Assembly: GCF_030867095.1 (NCBI RefSeq)
Contig: NC_081835.1
Span: 47,723,892 to 47,787,891, forward strand
DNA: 64,000 bases
Reading direction: 5' to 3'
Origin: Alligator mississippiensis
Taxonomy: Eukaryota; Chordata; Crocodylia; Alligatoridae
In this document: positions 1-16,759 of the stretch, piece after piece
Numbering within the stretch: the first letter of the stretch is position 1
Layout of the letters: each line of letters opens with the position of its first letter
Made by a program: the position numbers and the translations under genes
Notes under the pieces: model-generated
Told to the model about the DNA's origin: nothing
The model's database searches: none
The model's input: only the letters and a program-made list of their open reading frames with translations

Positions 1-360
1 ATTTATTAATACTGTCTGGGTCCTGCCTCAGAACCAGTTCCCTAGCCACCTAAATGTTAAGTTGTTGAGGCCACAGTTCCCCAATTTTTCCATGAGGACA
101 TCATGGGAGACCAAGTCAAAGGTCTTTTTGAAATCCAAATATATGACATCAGCTTCATCTTCTTTATCCAGGTGGTGTGTTACCTGATCTTAGAAGGAAA
201 TGAGGTTGCTCAGGCATGACTTTCCCGCAACAAAGCCATTTGGCTATCTTTTAGAATGCTGCCTTCAGTTAAACTATCAGTAATGGATTCTTTGGTAATT
301 TTTTTCAGGATTTTTCCAGGGATTGAGGTCAAACTGATTGGGTTTCTGTTTTTGGTCTCT
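1..360 (-). mobile_element. Old CR1/L3-like LINE fragment (reverse transcriptase part)
   Basis: Read on the minus strand, this stretch gives broken pieces of a CR1-clade ORF2 reverse transcriptase. The equivalent of 'PISLTSIPGKILKKI' lies near 300-345, a 'DFKKTFDLVSH'-like block near 100-160, and an 'NWF'-type end near position 30. Several in-frame stops and frame changes show an old copy. It runs off the left edge of the window, so its full extent is unknown. It is more diverged than the CR1 copies further right. Confidence 0.6.
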
Positions 361-5799
<5,439 letters not shown>

Positions 5800-8059
5800 G
5801 CAGGCTGTTTCCAGGGCTAGGCCAGAGTTGAGCCGCCAGGTTCAGAGCGTGTGAAGAGAGTTCCCTGCTCCAGTGGATGGAGAGGGCCAGACTGGGCTGA
5901 CAGGGACTTCACTGTATCCAAGAGCCCGCATTTTTGCAGCACAACATTTTGGGAAGCAGGCACAGTCTCTCCAGGTGACTCGTGGGCAGTGTCCCAGGCC
6001 TGACCTCTCCAAAGGGTTCACAGCTTTCCCTGGAACTCCTATGGTAGCTTCATCCCCTGGCTGCTTGTTTTCACTCATTGGCGAGAGAGAGTAATCAAGC
6101 TCTATCCTGTCCCTGGGCATGGGGTCAGCCCTTCCCTGGGTCTCATACCCTGGGTCTTGCCCTCTGTTTGGTTCCCAATAGGCCAGTTCCTGCTTCTCTG
6201 GGGAAAGATGAACCCCAGGACATGCCCTGATGGCTATCCTGCCAGGGTTTGGGGAAGCTTGGAGAAAGGGCAGTCGGCCTGCCCACTTCCTCCTGTCTGT
6301 ATCTGAGTGACTAATCCACCTGACATGGTGATCCCAAGTATCTGGTATCCTGTCAGTGCTTGAGTTAGGGCAGCAGAATCGCAGCCAGTCCACCTGCACA
6401 GCCCTTGAGTAACCAGATATTCAGTGGAGGTCCTTGCCAGGCAAGACAAGGACACTGAGGGCATTTTACAGCACTGAGGAGCAGCAAGGGGTTTCAGGGA
6501 GAGGAGTTGACACCAAGAATGCAGAGGAGGTAACACGTATTGAAAGATGCTGAGATGGTTCCTCTCCACTGGCCTTGGTTTTTCTTTTGCCCAGGGAATC
6601 AGGAAAGCAGCGGTGAAACTAGTGAGAAGGCAGCTGCAGTGCTAGGCCAGCTGCTCAGGGAGCAGACACTATTTGCTCAGAATCTGCCCACCTGACTGTG
6701 GGATTTATTTCCTGTTCAGGCAGGGCAGACATCAGGCTACTTTAGCCCTTCTTCCTTTGCTTCTGTGTGCTGGACACCGAGGGACCAAGGGGGCTTTCCT
6801 TGTTCAGAACCTTTGTCTGTGTTTGTCACATGCATGAGAAATGCAGGGCTTGGGTACATTGGAGGGCTAATGGGGGAAGGATGTCACAGGACCAGGGGAG
6901 CCACTGCAAGGGAAGAAGGGGTGCTACCACTCTGTTTCAAGGCCTTTGTGTTTGCTAGGTTTGGCTGACCCCTGTTTCGCTCAAACATCTGGTACACAGT
7001 TGAAAAGAAGCTCTCTGTGTTACAAATTCAGTACAAAAGCTTTCCCTGACCCCTGCTTCATTTAAGGATGATGGAGGTTGTCAGGTCTATTCTATAGGCC
7101 CTCCACAGGGTCCACCAGCAAAACCAAGTGAGATGATTCCTACCACTCCTGACATTTCTAAGGTAAAAAATAAACAGAACAATGATTTTGTGGTTGAAAA
7201 GCTTTATTGGCTTTCTTTGCACCTCCACAACAGGAAAACAGAGCCCCAGCAGGTTGTCTGTCTTGTACAGATCATCCTGTTGAGAGAGGTTGAAGATGGT
7301 GTCCTCACAGTATTAGGTACCTAGCCTGGGAATGAAATCCAATGCTCCTGAGGTGCTGTGTCCTCTGCTATTGCTGATAGGAAAGTGGGAAGTCAGTGTG
7401 GTCCTTTCCTTCTTGCATCCACTTGCTTCCTGGGCTAGTTCTAATCTGGAGATGGACAAGCCACAACTCCAGTGAGCTCCAACAAAACAAGCTACAGCAA
7501 AAGGTGCCTGCTTATCTGCGATGGAAGAACTCCATTCCTCTGGCTTTTCACAGGAAGAAAACAGAGCTAGAGTGAACAACCTCTCCAGGAATCTTCTCCA
7601 TGCCCATTGGTAGCATTGGTGCCTTGTGCCAGGCACTGTACCCACAGAATGAAAAGATATAAGCCTTGGAGAGTTTACAGATGTGGAATATCACAGGGGT
7701 TGATGGGGTGCACAAGGGCCTGTGAGAGAACATGATCCAGGACAGCCAGAGCAGCCCCTGTAGGCCAGCTGGCCAGCAGCTGTTGAGTGTTTGTGGGAAC
7801 TAAAACAGATGAGTTAGAGGAGGATCTGCAAGAAGCTGGGTATAATGGCCTTGTGGATTTTTCTGAGAAACTGAGGGGTGAAGTGGAAGAATTATACTGA
7901 TTCTTAGCATAAAAAGAGAAGGTAACACAATGCACCAGCTGGTGGAGCCCCATTACAGCAGCTGGGGCCTGCTTGTGCTACAGCAGGTGAGCTCTCTGCA
8001 ATTGGGGCTACATTTTCAAAATACCTTTGCTTCAGTGAGAACACGAAAGATTGCCCTTC
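5800..8059. other. 3' UTR candidate and intergenic DNA
   Basis: No coding gene is recognised. An AATAAA lies on the plus strand at 7169-7174 and could end the RNF224-like transcript. An oppositely oriented AATAAA (TTTATT at 7203-7208) lies just beyond and could serve a minus-strand transcript. Neither can be confirmed from sequence alone. Confidence 0.3.
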
Positions 8060-8640
8060 CCTCCCCACAGGGGGAGAGTGGAGTGCATCCCCTCCCACCC
8101 CTACCTGCAGGAAAGACAGTTTTTGAACCAACATGGAGAGCGGATGCTGCCTCCTAGAAGGGAAAGCAAGGGAAAGATCCCAGTTACCCATCATGTGGAG
8201 AGCAATGGACAGTGTCTCTCTCTTCCCACACTGAGGACAATAGAGGCTGCCCCTTCTCTCTCCACACTGCAAGTAGCAGTGTGGAATGAACTCTGGCTGA
8301 GACCCTCTCACACTCCTCCCTGAATGGGTGTGCTGGTGCCTGGGGAGGCTGGACCTCATGCTGTAGCCCTTTCTGAAGGCTGGGTGTAGGAAGGTCACTC
8401 TACAGTGGGGGAACTGGGGAGGGATTCAGCTGGAGTTGTCCTACAGGTGAGGCACTGACAGGGGCACTCCCCAGTGTGGGCTCTGTGATGGGTAGATGGT
8501 TGGGAGCTCTTCCCATTCCTTAAGAACAATGAGGGAATGTCCTGGGTGAGTGTCCTTTGTGGTGGCACATGGGGAGCCCCTTCCACACTTCCCTGACATG
8601 TAGGGACTCTGCAGTGTGCAGCCCCATGTAGGGCATGTGC
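8060..8640 (-). pseudogene. Decayed C2H2 zinc-finger gene relic
   Basis: On the minus strand several C2H2 zinc-finger scraps occur in order but in different frames. 'HHRAHTGECPCQCLTC' (within 8395-8586) shows the conserved HTGE linker followed by the first cysteine pair. 'FRKGYSMRSSLPRHQHTHSG' (near 8310-8380) is a finger body with its two histidines and linker. 'LYCPQCGKRETLSIALH' (near 8190-8240) has the first cysteine pair. Frames shift between the fingers and spacing is irregular, so this is a dead relic of a KRAB-type or similar multi-finger gene, not a working gene. Which zinc-finger gene it came from cannot be told. Confidence 0.5.
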
Positions 8641-8882
8641 AGGTGGCTGTGGGTAGTCAGTTTGGATGGGCAGTGGGATCCCACACTGTGTGTGCTAGGG
8701 CCAGCCCCACCAAATGCTTTCCTGGGAGCTGTGGTAACTGTGTTCCAGGTGCTGCCCTGTGGGGACAGCAGGGAGCCCTTCTCTTTCCTGGGTGTTTAAT
8801 CTGCTTTCCTTTCATCCTGCTCTTGGTCCCGCAGGCCTTTCCTTGGGGACTGCTTTGGGGGGCATTCCCTTGGCCTTGTTTT

Positions 8883-11815
8883 ATTCATAGATTCATAGAT
8901 TCATAGATGTTAGGGTCGGAAGGGACCTCAATAGATCATCGAGTCCGACCCCCTGCATAGGCAGGAAAGAGTACTGGGTCTAGATGACCCCAGCTAGATG
9001 CCTATCCAACCTCCTCTTGAAGACCCCCAGGGTAGGGGAGAGCATCACCTCCCTTGGGAGCCTGTTCCAGACCTTGGCCACTCTAACTGTGAAGAAGTTC
9101 TTCCTAATGTCCAATCTAAATCTGCTCTCTGCTAGCTTGTGACCATTATTTCTTGTAACCCCCAGGGGCGCCTTGGTGAATAAAACCTCACCAATTCCCT
9201 TCTGTGCCCCTGTGATGAACTTATAGGCAGCCAGAAGGTCGCCTCTCAACCTTCTCTTGTGGAGGCTGAAAAGGTCCAGGTTCTCTAGTCTCTCCTCGTA
9301 GGGCTTGGCCTGCAAGCCCTTAACCATGCGAGTGGCCCTTCTCTGGACTCTCTCCAGGTTATCCGCATCCCTCTTCAAGTGCGGCACCCAGAATTGCACG
9401 CAGTATTCCAACTGCGGTCTGACCAGCGCCCGATAGAGGGGAAGTATCACCTCTTTGGATCTATTCGTCATGCATCTGCTGATGCATGATAAAGTGCCAT
9501 TGGCTTTTCTGATGGCTTCGTCACACTGCCGACTCATGTTCATCTTGGAGTCCACTAGGACTCCAAGATCCTTTTCCATTTCTGTGCCACCCAGCAGGTC
9601 ATTCCCTAGGCTGTAGGTGTGCTGGACATTTTTCCTCCCTAGGTGCAGCACTTTGCATTTCTCCTTGTTGAATTGCATTCTGTTGTTTTCTGCCCACTTG
9701 TCCAACCTGTCCAGGTCTGCTTGCAGCTGTTCCCTGCCCTCCAGCGTGTCCACTTCTCCCCATAGCTTTGTGTCATCTGCAAACTTGGACAGAGTACATT
9801 TGACTCCCTCGTCCAAGTCACTGATGAAGACATTAAAGAGTATCGGTCCAAGGACCGAGCCCTGCGGGACCCCACTGCCCACACCCTTCCAGGTCGAAAC
9901 CGACCCATCCACCACAACTCTCTGGGTGCGACCCTCCAGCCAATTCGCCACCTACCGGACTGTGTAGTCATCCAAGTCACAGTCTCTTAACTTGTTCACC
10001 AGCATGGGGTGGGATACCATATCGAAGGCCTTCCTGAAGTCTAAGTATACGACATCCACCCCTCCTCCTGTGTCCAAATGTTTCGTAACCTGGTCATAAA
10101 AAGAGACTAGATTAGTCAGGCATGATCTGCCTGCTACGAACCCGTGCTGGTTTCCCCTCAGCATAATTTGTCCTGCCGGGCTCTCGCAAATGTGAGCCTT
10201 GATAATTTTTTCAAAGACTTTGCCAAGGATGGAGGTGAGACTGACTGGCCTATAGTTGCCCAGATCCTCCTTCCTCCCCTTCTTGAAAATGGGGACCACA
10301 TTGGCCCTTTTCCAGTCCTCCGGGACGTGGCCCGTGCGCCACGAGCATTCAAATATTCCCGCCAGTGGCTCTGCAATGATGTTGGCCAGTGCCTTCAGCA
10401 CCCTCGGATGGAGCTCATCTGGGCCTGCCGACTTAAAGGCATCCAGTTCTTCCAAGTGACTCTGCACCATCTCAGGGTCTACGCATGGAAGTCTGGCGCC
10501 TTGCTGCTGCCTCTGTACAACCCCAATGAGAGCCTTGTCGTGCCCCTCACTTAGGAACACTGAGGCAAAGAACTCATTGAGGTGTTCAGCCTTGTCCCCC
10601 CTGTCCGTCACCAATTGCTTCTGCCCATTTAGCAGGGGTGCTATTCCTCCCTGGGCCTTCCTTTTACTCCCTATATATCTAAAAAACAATTTCTTGTTGC
10701 CCTTTACTTGGGATGCCATCCTCAGCTCCATGGTAGCTTTGGCCCGTCTAACTGCCTCCCTACAAGTGCGAGCAGAGGAGGTATATTCATCTTTGGTGAT
10801 CTCTCCCTGTTTCCACTTTTTATGTGCTCCCCTTTTGGCCCTTAGGCTGCCCTGGATTTCTCTGGTCAGCCAAGAAAGCCTCCTGCCCCCTTTCCCTCTT
10901 TTTCCTCGCATCGGGATCATCTCGCTTTGTGCCTGAAGGATTATTTCCTTAAGGCACAGCCACCCTTCTTGGGCTCCCATCACTTCAAGACTCCTACTCT
11001 GCAGTGCGTCCTTGACTAATCGCCTGAGTTCATTGAAATCAGCTTTCCTAAAGTCTAGCACTTTCACCCTACTAGTTACCTTACCCACTTGACGTCTTAT
11101 GAAGAATTCTATTATTAGGTGATCACTGTCCCCCAGATGGCTACCGATCTGTAGGTCCCCTACCATGTCATCCCCTGTTGCCAATACCAGATCCAGTATG
11201 GCATTCCCCCTAGTGGGACCGTGAACCTCCTGTGTCAGGTGGAGGTCCTGTACACATGTTAGAAACCTGCGTGAATGGTGGGATTTTGCCGTCTGTGTCT
11301 CCCAGCAGATGTCTAGGTAGTTTAGGTCCCCCATGACTACCGCCTCCTTAGCTTTTATGGTCTCTGAGAGCTGCCTCAGGAGCCCCAAATCTATTTCTTC
11401 CCCTTGGTGTGGGGGTCTGTAACAGACCCCTACCACCAAATCCCTTTCTTCTTGCCCCCCATGTAACCTAACCCACAATCCTTCTACTTCCTCATCCTTC
11501 GATTCCGTCTTGATGAGGGTTGATGTATATTGCTCATTGACATACAGCGCAACCCCTCCCCCTTTTTTCCCCACCCTGTCCTTTCTGTACAATCTATAAC
11601 CCTCAATATGTACCGCCCAGTCGTGGGACGAATCCCACCAGGTTTCCGTTAGCCCTACTAAGTCATAGGTGTTTTGTGCAAGCAGGAGCGTTAGTTCATC
11701 TTGTTTGTTCCCCATGCTCCTAGCATTAGTATATAGGCACTTGAGCCCTGCAACTGGTGCCTTTGCTGCCCCCCCCGCTCCGAATCCCAAGGGGATTGTT
11801 GTGGGAACATGCTAT
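8883..11815 (-). mobile_element. CR1 LINE, nearly complete ORF2, one premature stop
   Basis: Minus-strand CR1. Its 3' end is the attcatag microsatellite at 8883 and its 5' end is truncated near 11815, about where ORF2 starts. ORF2 runs 11790 to 8980 in one frame: 612 residues (11790-9952) and 323 residues (9951-8980) are separated only by a TAG where sister copies have TGG (RWVANW becomes R-stop-VANW). The APE-type endonuclease domain (start 'LKCLYTNARSMGNKQ', 'GDLNYLDICWE', 'SDHLIIEF') is followed by a reverse transcriptase with '[11 protein letters not shown]', '[14 protein letters not shown]' and the catalytic 'FADDTKLWG'. ORF1 is absent. Only one break in about 935 codons suggests a young insertion. 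Confidence 0.95.
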
Positions 11816-13233
11816 GTGGCTTCATGACCATAGAAGTTCCATGCTGTGATCCCTCCTCTTCATTCTCACCTCTGATCCCAGCATGTGCTGTGATAAAGAG
11901 AGGATCAATTTATGATCCATTCCTCTGCTGGAACTTCTGAGAGGGGAGATAACTAGAAAACCCAGAGCTGAACCATCATAGTCCTCAAAGAGAAGTGGAA
12001 GGGATTGATTCAACTTAGGTACTTCATTTGACTACTCCAAGGTAAAGCAGAGGAAGAATGGAGGAGCTATCAGTGAGGGAGGGACAGGTGAGAAGCCATG
12101 AGTGATGTCTCTCACTTCTGTGCTTAAATACTGACCAAGTGGATATGAGCTTGACCAGGGTGGGTCATGTGAAGACTGGCTTTGCACTCTACTCAGAAAC
12201 AGTTTCTCTTCTAGGTCTCCAGGCTCTAGGACTCTTCCATTTTGTCCAGCTGCACTATCATCTCAAATTTAGGAATGGAGAATCCTATTCCTGTGACAGA
12301 AATCAGGCAATCTCAAGTCCATTCCTTACCACTAGAATGGTCCCAAACTTTTCTGCGGGAGGGAAGGTGCAGTCTAAGGAGACAAGAAATGCACTCAGAG
12401 CCCTTGGGAAGGTCAGATGTGTGCTGGGAGGGAGGGATAGATGTAGTGATCACTGGGTTCATTAAACATAGGCATACATGAATGAGAGGAACTAAACTGA
12501 ACTTTATTGTGCAGGAGTAGGCAGCCTCTGCAGTCCCTTGGTCTCTCTAACTAGCTAGATACTTAACTGAGGGATCATCTCCCAATTACCAACTTCCTCA
12601 GTCTCCTTAGTTAGGAAGCTTATTTAAATAACTGATTTCACTACAATAAAGACCTTTGCATGTATGAGCACCAATAAGAGAATCCCACCCATGCTTGAAA
12701 GCCTGGCAGTGGGAGGAAGATCACCCTCACTTTCCTGCCATGGGATCTCCTTTCTATTCAGAGCAGCCTTGAGATGACTGTTCCCCTCACCCATCCTGGG
12801 AGCTTCAGGGCTCACCACCAAGACTTTAAGTAAGCAGGGGTGATTCTGGGCCCTTCAGAGACTACGCATACTTACTATGCTGCAACCCTGAGGTCAGGTG
12901 CCTTTTCTCAGTAAAAAATCTCTTCTTTACTGTCTTTGTTGTAATTTACAGCTCTGGTTACAGGTGGATTCTGGCCAGCTCCACTTAAAGTATTTCAGAG
13001 CATTTGGCAGAGAATGTCACCCCTAACCCCTTCACCCTGAGCAAACAGCAAAGAGGGCCACACAGATCCCTGCAGAAAGGATGGACATCTAAGTTGGTAT
13101 CTGTCCAGAAGTCTCCATGTGATCCAAAAAAGCAGGACAGGCCATGACGGCCTGGGTGAACAGGGAATCAGGGATAAACAGTGACTATGGACCAGGGCAG
13201 GCAGTGAGAGCCAGGAGACTGGGGGACAAAAAT
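11816..13233. other. Intergenic, no feature recognised
   Basis: No open frame with family character, splice structure or clear repeat is visible here. A minus-strand AATAAA (within 'actttattgtgc' near 12503) is isolated. Confidence 0.3.
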
Positions 13234-13742
13234 CTCTATATAGGGTGGTGGGGGAGGAGGCTGCTGGACCCAGCCTTGCTGCCCAGGCACCCCAGCCCAT
13301 CTGCCCTACACCCACCATTGGGGTCAGGACACACGTGTCACAGGGCACTCAGCTGGACGGCTGGGAGGAGGCTGCAGCCGGGAGCGAGATGGGTGGGTGG
13401 GGCCAGGGAGACCCTGGGATCTTGGGGCAACGACAGCATGGGGCCAGGGCATAGGCACGATCTGCTGCATGCACACCCCTGAGATGAGTGTGGGTTCCAC
13501 AGGCAGGGGTGTGCAGGGAGCAGACCGTGGCTCTGGCCCCAGCCCCATGCTGTCACTGGCCCAAGATCCCAGCCCCGGCCCTGGCACTGGGGTGTGTGGG
13601 GAATGCATTGCAGCTCTGTCCCGGCCCCGTGATCCCAGAATTTCCATGAAGACCAGCTGTGCGGAGCACAGGCAGGGGCTGCCAGGAAATGGAAATTTGG
13701 TGCCAGGCCGGATCCACCATTTTGCCCACCCCTGCTCTATAT
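13234..13742. mobile_element. hAT-like non-autonomous DNA transposon with 8-bp duplication
   Basis: The right end reads 'ttgcccacccctg' (13722-13734), the common hAT terminus; its complement is caggggtgggcaa. The left end at 13242 starts 'agggtggtggggg', a decayed match to it. CTCTATAT flanks both sides exactly (13234-13241 and 13735-13742), as expected of an 8-bp hAT target-site duplication. The 493-bp interior is GC-rich and has no transposase. The interior could be an internally deleted derivative of a larger hAT element. Confidence 0.5.
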
Positions 13743-16670
13743 ATATTACTGACAGGACACCAAAAAGTGTCATTAAAACAGGAGAACCCTTATAACAAAT
13801 GAAACCATGTTCTCTAGAAACCATCTGTGTCTCCAGCTTTGGTCTAGTACCTCCTCCTGTTTGGCCTTTGTTTGGAGTCACATATGGTGTGGACAGGAGC
13901 ATAGAGTCAGCCCTGTCCATTGCTGTGTCCCCTCCTCTTCCAGGAGTGGAATAAAAATATACAAGCACCTCATTCTCCACATAGGCTGCACACTTCTCTT
14001 TCAGGAACATTCCCCCTTCAGTAAAGCATTCCCTTGGAGCCATCACTCCTTCCAGTCATTGGATTTGACCGAGCTATCTCTTAGGAAAACCAAGATTATT
14101 CTTAACACAGTAGAGCAGGGGCAGTAGGCAGCCTAGATTACCTCTGCGGGCCTGGCTACCAGGGACCTAACTACCCTTAGCTGGTCCTGGTTGCTTGCAT
14201 GCATGTGGCTGCCTGCTTATAAACAATAGCAATAGGATAGGTGGTTTTCTGTCTAGCCAAATGTACAGTTTGCTGGTAGCATAAGGCAGTAGGCTATGGA
14301 GCAGGCTGAAGGGCCTGTTGTTCAGTTGGTTCAGGGACTCCAGGACTGGGAAGGGGTTGATTTGATTTCTACCAATCTGATCCTTTCCCTGTGATCAGAT
14401 TGGCCACATAACTCAGTGATGTCCCATGCACTGGGGACCCTGAGCCTGATGGGGTGGTGGAGGAAGGGGAATAGGGAAGCCATGGCATCAGCCCCCCATA
14501 GTGGTGTTATATGGACTCCATATGTAGCTCCCTAGAGCCTATAGCTCCATAGTATAGGCCCCTCTATGCTTGTGTCATGGGGGAATCTTGTTCGCAGGCC
14601 AGGTGGAGAGTTAAGCACCTGTATATTGTTGTCCCACCCTAATCACTGCAGTAGCTGACCACTTTGCAGTCACACATTAAGCAAGAGGATGGCAATGTGA
14701 TGAATGTCTGTTGCAAGTTGCCTGTTCCCTCCCCCTCAGCGTTGAGTCTTTTATGGAGCTCTGCCTCCCAAAAGGGTTTGAAAGCTCAGCTGCTAATCAG
14801 TCATTTTAGGAGAACAAACAGCTTTTGGAGCAAGGAAATGGCATGTTTGCCTTCCACCCCCAAACATTCAGAAGCCTGCTCAGATTTCCAAGAGGATACC
14901 CAACATTTGTGGCCAGATGCTGAACAGAAATGCTCCAGGTAAGATGTGAACGTGCAGCCTTGGCATTGCTTCCACACCAACTGCTTTAAGAGGGTCACAC
15001 AAGACGGATGGTTGGCAAGCTTCCTTGGGCTCAGGCTCTCCGCAACACGTGTGTGCTTGCAGCGCTGGTTTCCGAAAACCTCTAACGGGTGTGCCCTGGT
15101 GTTCATATGAAAGCACAGCCTGTCGTCTGTGAAGACTCATGGCTCTCTGCACCAGTTAGTCTCTAAGGTATCACCCTGCCCTGCCTTCTGCCTGAGCATC
15201 TCCATGAGAGAGGGCAGCTGGGGAAGTGCACCTGGCACCCAGAGGGAAGGCGCTGAGCTTTGTGGTGGCCACGGTAGAAGTAGCTCAGTAGCTGGTTACG
15301 GTGGCCAAGGTAGGCCACGGGGGCCTGGCACGTGTTTATTTTGGTGGAAGAAGCAGTGTCCAGTCACACTGTAACCCTCTCACACTCCCATCACATGCCC
15401 TCAAGGCCTGCCTGGTTACAGAAGGGGCTTTCTCAAAATGGCCCACAGCCTCCTGTTTGCTGCCCCTTGCCCACAGTGAGATCAGCCCCTGCCACGCTGG
15501 TTGACGCATCGGTCACTGGGCCAGACGGGGGCACGGCTGAACTGACCGAAGCGCCCATCTTTTTGCCCGAGAGCAAGGGCCCTGTTGTGCCAAGGCAGCT
15601 GTGGCAGCGAGCCGGCTCCCCTGAGGCGCAGCCCTGGAGGCTGCCAGCAGGAGCCTCCATCTTGTGCGGCTCCTCCGCTCTAGGAGGAGAGCGAGAGAGG
15701 AGGGAAGGGTGGGAAGTAGGAGGGTGCTGCGTGTGTGCCCACACTGGGGCACGTGGGTTTGTAAGTGTGCGTGTGTCTGTACACACGCCAAGCCATTCCG
15801 GGCCTGTGCACGGTCTGCCCCACTGGCGCTCGGCCCGGAGAGCTTCTGCCACCCCGAGCAGTGTCCCGGCACAGCCGCCGCTGAGGAGGAGCTCTTCGCA
15901 CAGCTCTGCTTCAGCAGGACAGCTCCTGGCTGGCCTGGCCCGCAGATTGGGGCAGGTGGGGTGCCCCAGGGCTGCTGGATGGTGATGTACGCCAGGCCGT
16001 GGGGCACAGCCCAGAGGCCTCCCTCTCCTGCCACATCTTTCTGGAGAAGAGGGAGACGCTGGCCCCTCAGCGGGGTGGTGAGGATTTCCCTCTGGGGGGC
16101 CTCACGTGGCTGGGTCAGGGTCAGTTGGTGCTGTCAGCTGCATTTGGAGGAGGTCAGAAACCCCATCTTGTCATCCATCTCTCAGGCCCCTGCGCAGCAT
16201 CTTTGCTGATGTCCTTGGGCTCCTGCTTGAGGGAACTGGGCCAAGCCAGGGTCTTCTGCACAAACCCAAAGGCTGAAAAGCCTTCACCTGAGGCTGCTCA
16301 AGGGGCCAAGGCAGACCAGGGCCAGCAGAGCGAGAGCCAGGGCCTTTGGCACCCACAGCTGCCCAGGCAATAAATACTGCCCTGAACAGACTGCCTGCTC
16401 CTGCAGGGATGGTGTTTTGTCCAGGGGATGGGCTTGGGGTACTGATGTCCAGCCTAGACAGGGGCAAGTGTCCAAGATTCATCCTACTGCCCCTGTCGTG
16501 GTGCTGATGGTTTCACAGGACCATCCAGACAAGCAGTGGGCACCCTGTGCTCCAGCTCTTGATGTTAGGCAGAGGCCTGGCTTGGAGTGGGGCTTCTTTC
16601 CCATCCCTCAGGCTCACAGACATGGATGGAGAGCATGGAAACGTCGTCATAGCTGTTACTTTCATTTCAG
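13743..16670. other. Upstream region of the mosaic lectin gene
   Basis: No coding exon is supported. The part at 15480-16060 is GC-rich with scattered CpG and could hold the promoter or 5' UTR exon of the downstream lectin gene, since that gene's first coding exon starts with an acceptor. This is inference from position and base composition only. Confidence 0.3.
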
Positions 16671-16759
16671 CTGGACGCAGCTGGCTGCCATGGCAAAGAC
16701 CGAGTGGTGCTGGCACATGGCCATCCAGGCGGCTCTGGAGCTGACGCTGGCCAGCTGTG
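16671..16759 (+). CDS. Mosaic lectin coding exon 1: start codon and signal peptide
   Basis: An acceptor (ttcatttcag) ends at 16670 and a donor (gtaagg) follows 16759, so this is the second or a later exon of the transcript with 19 nt of 5' UTR. The ATG at 16690 sits in a strong Kozak context (gctgccATGG). It encodes 23 residues with a short hydrophobic run 'MAIQAALELTLASC', a modest signal peptide with one glutamate inside it. The exon ends in phase 1, as is usual for signal-peptide exons spliced onto shuffled modules. Upstream UTR exons were not located. Confidence 0.7.

Noticed and set aside
13324-14046. A 240-residue minus-strand open frame
   Set aside because: It overlaps the hAT-like segment, has low-complexity proline-rich composition and shows no domain or splice support.
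15332-16209. Overlapping long open frames on both strands (217, 181 and 173 residues)
   Set aside because: The region is GC-rich, so stops are rare in all frames. No conserved motif is seen and the frames contradict each other.
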